DNA of 42,876 nucleotides from Chloroflexota bacterium (lineage in GTDB: Bacteria > Chloroflexota > Limnocylindria > Limnocylindrales > CSP1-4), in contig JARDZW010000005.1 of NCBI GenBank assembly GCA_029240655.1, forward strand, positions 1 through 42,876. The letters run 5' to 3'. The position numbers were made by a program, and so were the translations under genes. Positions 32,635-41,078 of this stretch are shown one piece after another (position 1 is the first letter of the stretch; each line of letters opens with the position of its first letter). Below the pieces are notes generated by a model. It was not told the DNA's origin. It ran no database searches and saw nothing but the letters and a program-made list of their open reading frames with translations.

Positions 32635-33459
32635 ATGACCGCGCAGCTCGACACCAGCCGGGCCGACGGCGCCCCCCAGATCGTGCCCCGCCCCGCGGCC
32701 GTCGCGACCGGCCCGATCCTCGAAGGCCGCACCCTGACCAAGTCGTACCCGCTTGGCGAGACGACCGTCGACGCGCTGCGCGGCGTCTCCCTGTCCGTGG
32801 CCGCCGGCGAATTCGTCGCGCTCATGGGCCCGTCGGGGAGCGGGAAGAGCACCCTCCTGCAGCTGCTCGGTGGCCTCGACCAGCCTACGAGCGGCGAGGT
32901 GATCCTCGAGGGCGAGGTCATCAGCCAGCTCTCCGACGACCGAGCAACGCGTCTGCGCCGTGACCGCACCGGGTTCGTGTTCCAGTCCTTCAACCTCATC
33001 CCGCTGCTCGACGTCAGCGAGAACGTGGCGCTGCCGTTCACGATCGCGGGGCAGGACACCTCGCGCGGTGAGATCGCCGAGCGCATCCGCGACGTGATCG
33101 AGCTCGTCGACCTGACCGGTAAGGAGCACCACAAGCCGGACCAGCTGTCGGCCGGTGAGCAGCAGCGCGTCGCGGTGGCGCGCGCGCTCGTGACCCGGCC
33201 CGCGTTGCTCTTCGCCGACGAGCCCACCGGCAACCTCGACTACACGACCGGCACCGAGATCCTCGATGCCTTGTGGCGCTCGTGTGAGGAGCGGCACCAG
33301 ACGATCGTCCTCGTCACCCACGACTCGAAAGCCGCTGCCTACGCGGACCGCGTGCTGGTCGTCCGGGACGGAACCATCCTCGACACGATCGAGCTCGGTC
33401 GCCGCAGGGATCACGATGCCGCCACGCTGATCGGTCGTCTCGCCCAGCTCGGGCTCTAG
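32635..33459 (+). CDS. ABC transporter ATP-binding protein (LolD/MacB family)
   Basis: ATPase of a type VII (mechanotransmission) ABC system. After a loose 25-residue N-terminus the domain has Walker [10 protein letters not shown] near residue 65, Q-loop [10 protein letters not shown], signature [15 protein letters not shown] (with Ala-Gly-Glu in place of the usual Gly-Gly-Gln), Walker [13 protein letters not shown] and the switch His in LVTHDSKAA. The DEPTGNLD text is typical of LolD, MacB and FtsE. The stop codon is immediately followed by the ATG of the permease, so the two form one operon. TAGTGT at 32596-32601 is a possible -10 element, and GAGG precedes the start. Confidence 0.92.
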   Translation: MTAQLDTSRADGAPQIVPRPAAVATGPILEGRTLTKSYPLGETTVDALRGVSLSVAAGEFVALMGPSGSGKSTLLQLLGGLDQPTSGEVILEGEVISQLSDDRATRLRRDRTGFVFQSFNLIPLLDVSENVALPFTIAGQDTSRGEIAERIRDVIELVDLTGKEHHKPDQLSAGEQQRVAVARALVTRPALLFADEPTGNLDYTTGTEILDALWRSCEERHQTIVLVTHDSKAAAYADRVLVVRDGTILDTIELGRRRDHDAATLIGRLAQLGL

Positions 33460-35967
33460 ATGGGTGGCCTCAACGCGCTCGCCTGGCGTGGCCTCCGGGC
33501 CCGCCCGATGCGGACCGGCCTGACCGTCGCGGGCGTGACCCTGGGAGTCGCCGTCCTCTTCGCGGGCCTCGCCACGAACGCCGGCATCGAAACGGCCGTT
33601 GACAGCGCCGTCGCAACGATGGTCGGGCGGGCAGAACTGCGTGTTGCGGCCTTCGGCGAGGACGGCCTGTCCCAGGACACGCTGGCCACCATCGCCGGGA
33701 CCCCGGGTGTGGCCGTGGTCGCACCCGCCTTCGAGCGCCGAACCTACCTGGGCGCCGAAGCCTTTGGCCCGGGCGATCCGCTGCCCCCGCCGGTGACGAT
33801 CGCCGGGATCGACCCCGCAGCCGAGGCGACGTTGCACGACCTCACCTTGCGCGCCGGAGCGGCGCTGAGCGGGGACGGTCCCAACGACGCACTGGTGAAC
33901 GCGACGCTGGCTCGCGAGGACGCACTCGCGGTCGGCGACATCATCGATCTCGAGACCATCGACGCGCCCGTCCACCTCCGGATCGTCGGGATCCTCGCGG
34001 GCGACGGACCATGGGCGGGAGGGGGCGGCCGAGCCCTCGTCGTGCCGCTCGAGACCGCCCAGGCGGCCTTCGCGGCGGACGGGCTCACCCGGGTCGACAT
34101 CGGGACGGCGTCGCCGGCGGCGGTGACGGATGCCCTCGAATCCACGCTCCTTGACGAGCCGTACGTCCTGTCCTCGCCGCAGGACATCGGCGCGTCGATG
34201 CGGGCCTCGACCGGTGACTTCGCCTCGACGACCGCGTTGATCGGCGCCATCGCCCTGTTCGCGGGCGCCTTCCTGATCTTCAACACGCTGTCGATGACGG
34301 TCGTCGAGCGCGTCCGGGAGCTCGGGCTGCTGCGGGCTGCCGGCGCATCACGGGGACAACTGACCTCCTACATCCTCGTCCAGGCCACGGCCATCGGCAT
34401 CGTCGGGTCGCTCCTGGGCGTCGTCCTCGGCGCGGCGCTTGCGGCGGGCATCGCCGCCTGGGTGCGAACGGTCGGAGCCGTGGCGCTCGGCGCTCCGGTC
34501 GTGACCGTCAACGACGCCCTGGCGGCGCTGGCGATCGGCATCGTGGTGACGCTCGCGGCCGCGATCGAACCGGCGCGACGAGCCGGTCGCATCTCGCCGG
34601 TCGAGGCGCTCAAGGCTCGCCTGGACCTGCCGACCGCGCGCCGAGCGCGGCTGCGCTGGCTCATTGCCGTGTTCGCGCTCGTTGGGGTCGCGGGCATGCT
34701 CATCTTGCCGCGCGGAGCCGATGAGACCGCCGTCGTGCGGGCCTTCCTCGTCTATGCGGTCCTGCTGGTCGCTGCCCTCGTCGTGCCGTTCATCCTGCCC
34801 GCCACGGCCCGGATCGCCGGACTGCCGTTCAGCCTCCTGGTCCGGTTCGAGGAACGCCTCGCGCGGGCGTCGCTGCTGCGCGACCGCAGCCGGGCCGCGC
34901 TGACGGTCGGTGCTCTCACGATCGGGCTGGCGATGATCGTGGCGCTCGGGGGCGTGGGACAGCATGCCCGGAATGCGGCGAGCGCCTGGATCGCCGACGT
35001 CGTGCCAGGCGAGCTCGTGCTCACCTCCATCTTCCCGCGTGGCCTCGACGAGCTCGAAGACGTGCTCGTCACGCCGGGCGTCGCCTCGGTCAGTCCGATC
35101 GGCTCCTTCGCCCTCGCCATCGATGGCGTGCGGACGGACGCCGTCGCGATGGTCGGCGGGGACATCAGGAACGACGGCCGGCTCCGGTTCGTCCTGGGCG
35201 GCCGTGAGCTGGCCCTTGCGGCGATCGATGCCGGCGGAGCCATGATCGTCCCGTCGGGCGTCGCGGCACGCGACGGCCTGGAGCTCGGCAAGACGGTCGA
35301 AGCGACGGCCGCGGACGGTTCCGTCCTGAAGCTGCGGGTCGCCGGCATCACCGAGCGCACCCTGCCCGGTCCGGCCGGTGAGGCCGTGATCGTGGGCTGG
35401 TCCGACGCGGAAAAGCTGGGCGTGGCCGGCGCTGATGCCTTCGCCGTGCGCTTCGTGCCGTCGGCGACCGCCGCCGACCGCGCGGAGCTCGCGTCCGTCG
35501 CGCGTTCGGTCGCGCTCGAACCGACCGCCCTCGGGCGCATCGAAGGCGCCATCGGCCAGGCCCTCGATCGCGTATTCGGACTGTTCGATGTCCTCGCGCT
35601 GGTCGCCGTCGTCGTCGCGGCCCTGGGCATCGTCAACACCCTCACGATGAACGTCTTCGAGCGAGTGCGCGAGATCGGCGTGCTGCGGGCGGCCGGCATG
35701 ACCCGTCGGCAGGTCTGGCGTTCGGTCGTGGTCGAAGCCGGGATCACGGGCCTCGTCGGCGCCATCTGCGGGGTCGTGGCCGGCCTTGCCGTTGGCGCCC
35801 TGATGGTCGTCCTGGCTGGCGGCCGCCTCGAGATCGCGACGGCCGTGCCGTGGCCGGCGGTGGTGGCCGCCCTGGTGCTGGGCGTGGTCCTCGCGATGCT
35901 CGCCGCCGCCTACCCCGCGCGCCTCGCCAGCGGCGTCTCCATCGTGCGTGCCGTCGGCTACGAATAG
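33460..35967 (+). CDS. ABC transporter permease, FtsX/MacB type (two-module)
   Basis: Partner membrane subunit for the preceding ATPase. An 835-residue protein with two FtsX-like modules. A first membrane helix near residue 17 precedes an extracellular region (about 45-250), three helices at about 260-375, a middle pair near 400-445, a second extracellular region (about 500-690), and three C-terminal helices at about 700-830. The motifs TMTVVERVRELGLLRAAGASR and MNVFERVREIGVLRAAGMTR, after the first helix of each bundle, are the conserved cytoplasmic coupling segments. Such pairs move lipoproteins, lipids or peptides or act as sensors of antibiotics; the cargo is not identifiable. No gap separates it from the ATPase gene. 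Confidence 0.9.
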   Translation: MGGLNALAWRGLRARPMRTGLTVAGVTLGVAVLFAGLATNAGIETAVDSAVATMVGRAELRVAAFGEDGLSQDTLATIAGTPGVAVVAPAFERRTYLGAEAFGPGDPLPPPVTIAGIDPAAEATLHDLTLRAGAALSGDGPNDALVNATLAREDALAVGDIIDLETIDAPVHLRIVGILAGDGPWAGGGGRALVVPLETAQAAFAADGLTRVDIGTASPAAVTDALESTLLDEPYVLSSPQDIGASMRASTGDFASTTALIGAIALFAGAFLIFNTLSMTVVERVRELGLLRAAGASRGQLTSYILVQATAIGIVGSLLGVVLGAALAAGIAAWVRTVGAVALGAPVVTVNDALAALAIGIVVTLAAAIEPARRAGRISPVEALKARLDLPTARRARLRWLIAVFALVGVAGMLILPRGADETAVVRAFLVYAVLLVAALVVPFILPATARIAGLPFSLLVRFEERLARASLLRDRSRAALTVGALTIGLAMIVALGGVGQHARNAASAWIADVVPGELVLTSIFPRGLDELEDVLVTPGVASVSPIGSFALAIDGVRTDAVAMVGGDIRNDGRLRFVLGGRELALAAIDAGGAMIVPSGVAARDGLELGKTVEATAADGSVLKLRVAGITERTLPGPAGEAVIVGWSDAEKLGVAGADAFAVRFVPSATAADRAELASVARSVALEPTALGRIEGAIGQALDRVFGLFDVLALVAVVVAALGIVNTLTMNVFERVREIGVLRAAGMTRRQVWRSVVVEAGITGLVGAICGVVAGLAVGALMVVLAGGRLEIATAVPWPAVVAALVLGVVLAMLAAAYPARLASGVSIVRAVGYE

Positions 35968-35969
35968 TC

Positions 35970-35992
35970 GACCCATCCGGTCTGGCCGGGTC
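35970..35992 (+). terminator. Hairpin after ABC exporter operon
   Basis: GACCC and GGGTC arms with an inner CCGG-type pairing, two mismatches in the middle and a three-base loop, three bases after the permease stop; no T-run. Confidence 0.3.
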
Positions 35993-36014
35993 TCGGCGGT
36001 CACGACGCCGGTGC

Positions 36015-36020
36015 TAGACT
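36015..36020 (+). promoter_or_regulatory. -10 element for bioY
   Basis: TAGACT preceded by C; the predicted leader of about 40 bases includes CGGAG shortly before ATG 36067. No BirA-type palindrome is visible. Confidence 0.4.
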
Positions 36021-36066
36021 CCGGGCATCCAGTGCGCGCCCCAGCGCGACGACCTACGGAGCCTCG

Positions 36067-36705
36067 ATGACGATCGCCATTCCGCGGCTGGACCGCAGTA
36101 CTGCCGCCGAGCGCGGCATCACCCTCGCCGACTTCCTGGTCCCGATCAGCGTCGGCGAACGCCTGGGAACTCGCCTCCGGCACGTGGTGCTCATCGCCGC
36201 CGGCACGTTGTTCGTCATCCTATGCGCCCGGATCGTCATCCCGACGACGCCCGTGCCGTTCACCGCCCAGACCTTCGGTGTGTTGGTCGTGGGCGGAGCC
36301 CTGGGCTTCCGGCGCGGTGCGGCTGCGCTCCTGCTCTACGTCGCGATCGGAGCGATCGGCGTGCCCGTGTACGCGCAGGACAAGGCAGGGTTCGCGATCA
36401 TCCAGGGCGCGACCGGTGGCTACCTGATCGGTTTCGTCGTCGCCGCGGCGGTGGTCGGGCGGCTGGCGGAGCTCGGCTGGGATCGGCGTATCGGCGGGTC
36501 GCTCGCCGCGATGACGATCGGGACCGCGATCATCTACGCGATCGGCGTGCCCTGGCTCAAGGCGGCGACGGGCCTGCCATGGGAGACGGCGGTTGCCGAA
36601 GGGATGACCAAGTTCCTCGTCTGGGACGCGGCCAAGCTGGCCGTGGCGGCCGGCATCTTTCCCGCGGCGTGGTGGCTCATCGGCCGCCGGCCGGACGATC
36701 GCTGA
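36067..36705 (+). CDS. bioY: Biotin transporter substrate-binding subunit BioY (ECF S component)
   Basis: Membrane S component of an energy-coupling-factor transporter that captures biotin. A cytoplasmic N-terminus of about 35 residues leads into six hydrophobic segments. Family features include TPVPFTAQTFGVLVVGGALGF near residues 59-79, LLYVAIGAIGVPVYA, the GATGGYLIGFVVAA loop near 115, and a late WDAAKLAVAAG helix. Length (212 aa) is close to normal. No EcfA/EcfT genes are adjacent, so it either shares the general ECF module or acts alone, as some BioY do. The last 29 bases overlap the 3' end of the opposing gene. Confidence 0.92.
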   Translation: MTIAIPRLDRSTAAERGITLADFLVPISVGERLGTRLRHVVLIAAGTLFVILCARIVIPTTPVPFTAQTFGVLVVGGALGFRRGAAALLLYVAIGAIGVPVYAQDKAGFAIIQGATGGYLIGFVVAAAVVGRLAELGWDRRIGGSLAAMTIGTAIIYAIGVPWLKAATGLPWETAVAEGMTKFLVWDAAKLAVAAGIFPAAWWLIGRRPDDR

Positions 36706-37309
36706 GGCTCGCCCCCGCGGTCACTGGCACGCCCGCACCATCCAGATCTGCGCGCAGGCGTTGGTACGAGACGTCGAGCAGGTGCGCGACCTCCGGCCAG
36801 TAGGAGGAACCCTCGCCGCGCGCGCCATCCGGATCGTCGGCGGCGCCGCGATCGCGGACCTCGGCCGCCAGCCCACGTAGCCGGGCCGCCTCAGCGATGC
36901 GCTCCCGCGGGACCTCGTAGATCGCGGCATACAGGTCCGCGATCGCCGCGCCAGCCGCCTCGCCCGCGGTGACGCCGATCTCCCGGCGGACCACCCACCA
37001 GCGCAGCTCGCGCCGGCCGACCTCGTCCGCATCCACGGACGCCGGCAGCCCTAGCAGTCGATAGGCCCGGCCGATGTCCGGTGCGAACCGCTCGTAGTCG
37101 CCGCCGGCCCTGGCGAAACCGGCCGCAGCCCTCGTCAGGTGCAGGCTGGCCCGCAGCGCGCGCAGCCACGACACCCGGGCCTGTTCGCGAAGCGCCAGCA
37201 CCAACAGGCCGAACAAGCGGACTGGCTGGCGTCGGTAGTAGGCCTTCCACATCCGCGTCTCGAGCGAAGCGACGCGGGCCGGCTCGAAATCGGCGCCCCA
37301 ACGTCCCAT
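36677..37309 (-). CDS. Hypothetical helical protein
   Basis: Unrecognised 210-residue protein, rich in Ala, Arg, Leu and Glu and predicted mostly helical, with several Trp and Tyr residues (WKAYYRRQPVRLFGLLVLALREQ near residues 21-43, RRELRWWVVRREIGVTAGEAA near 100-120). There is no signal peptide; one moderately hydrophobic helix is too short to be sure of membrane insertion. ATG 37309 is chosen because the frame beyond it runs into the divergent MpaB-like gene 36 bases away. Codon use matches neighbours. Its 3' end overlaps bioY antisense by 29 bases. A functional tie to the divergent DUF2236 gene is possible from placement only. Confidence 0.7.
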   Translation of the reverse strand: MGRWGADFEPARVASLETRMWKAYYRRQPVRLFGLLVLALREQARVSWLRALRASLHLTRAAAGFARAGGDYERFAPDIGRAYRLLGLPASVDADEVGRRELRWWVVRREIGVTAGEAAGAAIADLYAAIYEVPRERIAEAARLRGLAAEVRDRGAADDPDGARGEGSSYWPEVAHLLDVSYQRLRADLDGAGVPVTAGASLSDRPAGGR

Positions 37310-37333
37310 CAGCGTCCTCCGTGGTTCCCGGGA

Positions 37334-37339
37334 TATCGT
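37334..37339 (+). promoter_or_regulatory. -10 element for MpaB-like gene (leaderless)
   Basis: TATCGT ends six bases before ATG 37346, within a 36-base divergent gap; no Shine-Dalgarno sequence. Confidence 0.4.
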
Positions 37340-37345
37340 GCCCGC

Positions 37346-38164
37346 ATGGATACGCAGGCCGAGGCCATCGGGATGTTCGGGCCGGGATCGGAGGCGTGGC
37401 AGCTCGACCGCGAGGCCATGCTGATCCTTGGCGTGGGCCCGCGCGCCCTGCTGCTCCAGCTCGCCGACCCGGCCGTGGCCGCTGGCGTCGATGAGCACTC
37501 GGATTTCCGGGAGGATCCGTGGCGCCGTCTGGACGGCACGCTCCGCAGCTACGAGCGCATCATCTACGGCTCGCTGTCCGCGGCGCGCGGCGAGATCCGG
37601 CGGCTGAACGCGCTGCACCGCGGGATCCGAGGTGCCGGCTACTCCGCGCGCGATCCCGTCCTCTCGCTATGGGTCCACGCCACGCTCATCGACTCGACGA
37701 TCGTCGGCAACGATGCGTGGCTGGGACCGTTGTCGCGGGAGAGGGCTGCGCGGTTCTACGAGGAGACGCTGCCGATCGCGAGGGCCTTTGGAGTGACCGA
37801 CCGGCTCTTGCCGCCCACCCTCGACGCGTTCGATGCGTACATGGCGGAACGGCTGGCCCCGGGAGGCGGAGTCCACGTCACGGACACGGCTCGCGAGCTC
37901 GCGGCCACGATCCTCAACCCGCCACTCCCCGGGCTGCTGGCACGCCTGCCGCTCGATCCACGCGCGTACGGCTGGACGCTCTGGCCGGCCATCGGCCTCC
38001 TGCCACCGACCGTCCGCGAGGGCTACCGTCTGCGCTGGGGGTGGCGCGAACGGCTCGTGGCCGGCTGGCTCGTGGCGGGCTGGCGGGCATGGACCCCGCT
38101 GCTGCCGGCCGCGTTCCGGCAGATGCCGCAGGCGATCGCCGCGGACCGCCGCGTCGGTCAATAG
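37346..38164 (+). CDS. MpaB-like oxygenase (DUF2236, Lcp-related)
   Basis: Member of the DUF2236 family, related to latex-clearing protein and mycophenolate-pathway MpaB, several of which are heme b oxygenases. Diagnostic text is LLQLADPAVAAGVDEHS, RSYERIIYGS, the block LNALHRGIRGAGYSARDPVLSLWVHATLIDS near residues 92-122 with the conserved histidines that could ligate heme, and a late TILNPPLP. Length (272 aa) is typical. ATG 37346 has a -10-like TATCGT six bases upstream, so it may be leaderless. The gene overlaps the M1 peptidase gene by seven bases at their 3' ends. The substrate is unknown. Confidence 0.88.
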   Translation: MDTQAEAIGMFGPGSEAWQLDREAMLILGVGPRALLLQLADPAVAAGVDEHSDFREDPWRRLDGTLRSYERIIYGSLSAARGEIRRLNALHRGIRGAGYSARDPVLSLWVHATLIDSTIVGNDAWLGPLSRERAARFYEETLPIARAFGVTDRLLPPTLDAFDAYMAERLAPGGGVHVTDTARELAATILNPPLPGLLARLPLDPRAYGWTLWPAIGLLPPTVREGYRLRWGWRERLVAGWLVAGWRAWTPLLPAAFRQMPQAIAADRRVGQ

Positions 38165-39567
38165 TACTTGGGGAACCGCGGTCGGAACAGCTTCGAGAGA
38201 TCGACCGACGTCGAGTTGTCGAGCGTTCGGAGCAGCGTGCTCGTGCCCGTCAGGCCGAAGCGATGCGCCGCGACGTACTTGCGCAGCGCCGCCCAGAACG
38301 CCGTCGAACCCATCCGCCGGCGCGCCTCGTTGAGCAGGTTGCCGCCCTGGATGTAGACGATCTCGTAGTAGCAGGCACTCGAGTAGCTGTAGATCGACCG
38401 GTCGAGGAGTCCGGTCGAGCAGCGCGAGCCACGTCGCGTCCGCGTGATCTCACGAGCGAGGAAGTCCGCCGTGGCCTCGTCCGCGAACGGCTGGCGGGCC
38501 TGGTCGTTGCCGACGAGGCTGTAGAACCACTGGTGGGCCGCCTCGTGCGATACGAGGTAGCGCAGGTTCGCGCTGCCATGGCCATACGGGATCCAGATCA
38601 TGCCCGGTGACTCCATCCCGTACCCGCCGGCCGATTGGGCGACCTTGAACGTCGTGTACGGGTAGGGACCCACGCGTGCCTGGTAGGCGCGGATGGCGTC
38701 CGCGGCGGCGTCGAGGATCGTCGCAGCGTTCGATCCGGACCGGTAGAAATAGCGGACCTGGATCTTGCCCACGTAGGTCGTCCGGGTGCGGAAGTCGGGC
38801 GCGGCCGTGATCGTCACGTCGCGGACGTTACGGGCCTCGAAGGTCTGCGTGAGGCCGTTCGCCGAGACGGACATCCGGTTCGCGTTGATGGCGAAGCGCA
38901 GCGTGCGGTCCGTCACGATCCTGAGCTGGACCAACGGGCTGACGGGCGTGACGAACGGGTCACCGTGGTTCGGTCGGCTGAAGGGCGTCTCGCGGCTGAC
39001 CCACGGGATCCAGCGATAGGCATCGACGATGCCATTGACCTTCGTGAACAGCCAGTTCGAGCCGGCGAGGCTCGACCGGAGGGTGGCGTGGTACTTGACA
39101 CGGACCTTGACCGTCGCCCCGGCGGCCAGGATGCCACCCAGGGGCACGATGATCGTCTGGTCCTTGACGCGGCGAGCGACGTTGACCCCGTCCACCTGGA
39201 CGTAGCGCAGCGTCATGCCGCCGAGACGGGCGGCGATCGTGTTGAGCTCGATCCGGTCGATCGAAGCACCGGAGGTGTTCGTGATGGTCGCGGTCGAATC
39301 GACCGAGAACGCCCGCGACCCGTAGCGCAGCGCGAGCGTGACGGCGTACGAGGCGTTCAGGTTGACGCTCGTTCGGTTGACGCTCCCGGGGGTGACGGCG
39401 CTTGGGCCGACGACGGTCGCGGGCGACGCGAGTGACGGCGGCGCGGCTTCCGGGTGAGCCGCAACGGCGGGGCGCGTGGAGCCCGGCGCCAGCGTGAACA
39501 GGCTCGCGACGATGACGGCCGCGAGCGTGATGGGCAGGCTTCGTGGACCCTGGGGACGCTCGGTCAT
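38158..39567 (-). CDS. Secreted M1-family (gluzincin) aminopeptidase
   Basis: An exported zinc peptidase of 469 residues. A signal peptide covers about residues 1-37. A beta-sandwich N-domain (about 55-260) is followed by the catalytic domain with GYGMESPGMIW (the GxMEN-like exopeptidase segment) and SHEAAHQWF, then ADEATADF, giving HEXXH with 18 residues to the third zinc ligand, the classical M1 spacing. The domain ends soon after, so the long C-terminal helical domain of PepN is missing; the form is closer to short bacterial M1 proteins. ATG 39567 is chosen because a TACGAT box ends eight bases upstream and the signal peptide follows directly. Longer upstream codons would overlap the divergent gene. 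Confidence 0.9.
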   Translation of the reverse strand: MTERPQGPRSLPITLAAVIVASLFTLAPGSTRPAVAAHPEAAPPSLASPATVVGPSAVTPGSVNRTSVNLNASYAVTLALRYGSRAFSVDSTATITNTSGASIDRIELNTIAARLGGMTLRYVQVDGVNVARRVKDQTIIVPLGGILAAGATVKVRVKYHATLRSSLAGSNWLFTKVNGIVDAYRWIPWVSRETPFSRPNHGDPFVTPVSPLVQLRIVTDRTLRFAINANRMSVSANGLTQTFEARNVRDVTITAAPDFRTRTTYVGKIQVRYFYRSGSNAATILDAAADAIRAYQARVGPYPYTTFKVAQSAGGYGMESPGMIWIPYGHGSANLRYLVSHEAAHQWFYSLVGNDQARQPFADEATADFLAREITRTRRGSRCSTGLLDRSIYSYSSACYYEIVYIQGGNLLNEARRRMGSTAFWAALRKYVAAHRFGLTGTSTLLRTLDNSTSVDLSKLFRPRFPKYY

Positions 39568-39575
39568 CTGGGGAC

Positions 39576-39581
39576 ATCGTA
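39576..39581 (-). promoter_or_regulatory. -10 element for M1 peptidase gene (leaderless)
   Basis: TACGAT on the reverse strand ends eight bases before ATG 39567. It shares a 67-base divergent gap with the GlcD promoter. Confidence 0.45.
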
Positions 39582-39621
39582 CGCGCGCTGGTCCAATCGG
39601 CCCACGGGCCGATGGTCCGCC

Positions 39622-39627
39622 TACACT
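39622..39627 (+). promoter_or_regulatory. -10 element for GlcD-like gene (leaderless)
   Basis: TACACT preceded by C ends seven bases before ATG 39635; no Shine-Dalgarno sequence. Confidence 0.45.
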
Positions 39628-39634
39628 CACCGCC

Positions 39635-41026
39635 ATGGCCACGGGCACCGTCACCGAACCGTTCCTCGACACCGTCCGAGCCCGCATCCCCGGCCTGCGC
39701 GTGCTGACCGATGCGACCGATCGCGAGGCGTACCGACGCGACGAGACCGAATACCTGCCGACCGGTCTGCCCGGCGCCGTCGCGTTGCCGACGACGACCG
39801 CCGAAGTCGCCGAGCTCGTGAAGGTCTGTGCCGAGCACGACATCCCGATCGTGCCGCGTGGCGCGGGCTCCGGGCTGAGCGGGGGCGCCACCGGGCTCGA
39901 GGGCGCGCTGACGATCGCGTTCACCGCGATGGACCGGATCCTCGAGATCGACGTGGAGAACCTGTGCGTCGTCACCCAGCCCGGGGTCATCAACGCGACG
40001 CTCAAGGCCGCGGTCGCGGAGCACGGGCTGTTCTATGCGCCAGATCCCGCGAGCTTCGAGATGTGCTCGATCGGCGGCAATCTGGGGACGAACGCCGGTG
40101 GCCTGTGCTGCGTCAAGTACGGCCAGACCCGCGACGCTGTGCTCTCGCTCGAGGTCGTGATGGCTGACGGCGCCGTCATCCGGACCGGCGGCAAGAACAT
40201 CAAGGACGTGGCCGGCTACTCGCTGACGCACCTGATCGTCGGGTCACAGGGCACGCTCGCGTTGATCACGGAGGCCACCCTCCGGCTCCGACCCGCGCCC
40301 GCACCGCGCGCCACGCTGCTCGCATTCTTCCCGACGCTCGAGTCGGCCGGCGAGGGCGTGGCGGCGATCGCGGCGGCAGGGCTGTCCCCGGTCACCCTGG
40401 AGCTCATGGATCGGTTCACGATCCGGGCCGTCGACGACATGCACAGCCTGGGCCTCGACCGCGATGCGGCGGCAATGCTGATGATCGAGTCCGACATGCC
40501 TGGCGCGGCCGCCGACGACGAGCTTGCCCGAGGAGAGGCGGCGTGCACGGCCGCCGGCGCCACGACCACCGTCCGCTCGCGCGACGTCGCCGAGGCTGAC
40601 CTGCTCCGCCAGGCGCGCCGGGCCGCGCACTGGGCGCTCGAGAAGCTCGGCGACGTGAAGATGGAGGACGTCGGGGTCCCGCGATCGCGGGTCCCGGACA
40701 TGCTGCGCGAGATCGAGCGGATCGCGGCCAAGCACGACGTCCGGATCGGGACGTTCGGGCACGCCGGCGATGGGAACCTCCACCCCGATCTCGTCCTGGA
40801 GCGCGGCGATCCCAGAGGCGCCGCGATCACCAAGGCCGTCCAGGCGGACCTGTACCAAGCCGCCATCGATCTCGGTGGCACGGTGACCGGGGAGCACGGC
40901 ATCGGCTCGGCCCGGGTCGCGTGGCTGGAGGCGCAGCGCGGCCCGGACGCGGTTCGGGTGATGCGGGCGATCAAGGCTGCGCTGGACCCTCAGGGTCTGC
41001 TGAACCCGGGTCGCGTGCTCGGCTGA
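39635..41026 (+). CDS. glcD: FAD-binding oxidoreductase, glycolate oxidase subunit GlcD-like
   Basis: Flavin enzyme that oxidises a 2-hydroxy acid such as glycolate or D-lactate. The FAD domain (about residues 35-215) has IVPRGAGSGLSGGA, the SIGGNLGTNAGG loop and YSLTHLIVGSQGTLALITEATLRL. The C-terminal cap carries FGHAGDGNLHPDLV with the metal or substrate histidines near residue 375, and GTVTGEHGIGSAR near 415. Length (463 aa) fits GlcD. No glcE or glcF genes follow, so it may be a single-chain D-lactate/2-hydroxyglutarate-type dehydrogenase instead. An NIKDVAGY segment is typical of this subgroup. ATG 39635 lies seven bases after TACACT. Confidence 0.92.
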   Translation: MATGTVTEPFLDTVRARIPGLRVLTDATDREAYRRDETEYLPTGLPGAVALPTTTAEVAELVKVCAEHDIPIVPRGAGSGLSGGATGLEGALTIAFTAMDRILEIDVENLCVVTQPGVINATLKAAVAEHGLFYAPDPASFEMCSIGGNLGTNAGGLCCVKYGQTRDAVLSLEVVMADGAVIRTGGKNIKDVAGYSLTHLIVGSQGTLALITEATLRLRPAPAPRATLLAFFPTLESAGEGVAAIAAAGLSPVTLELMDRFTIRAVDDMHSLGLDRDAAAMLMIESDMPGAAADDELARGEAACTAAGATTTVRSRDVAEADLLRQARRAAHWALEKLGDVKMEDVGVPRSRVPDMLREIERIAAKHDVRIGTFGHAGDGNLHPDLVLERGDPRGAAITKAVQADLYQAAIDLGGTVTGEHGIGSARVAWLEAQRGPDAVRVMRAIKAALDPQGLLNPGRVLG

Positions 41027-41034
41027 GGGTCGTC

Positions 41035-41056
41035 CGGATGACCGTCGAGTCATCCG
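41035..41056 (+). terminator. Stem-loop between GlcD-like gene and TPR lipoprotein gene
   Basis: Perfect 8-bp arms CGGATGAC (41035-41042) and GTCATCCG (41049-41056) with a six-base loop, beginning eight bases after the stop codon. A short TTT lies about 12 bases further on. Confidence 0.5.
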
Positions 41057-41078
41057 ACAGCATCGGTTTCCCGTACCC

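Noticed and set aside
34348-36183. 611-codon reverse-strand open frame
   Set aside because: It mirrors the two-module ABC permease, whose motifs and membrane helices are unmistakable; the reverse translation is rich in Arg, Asp, His and Gly without any domain.
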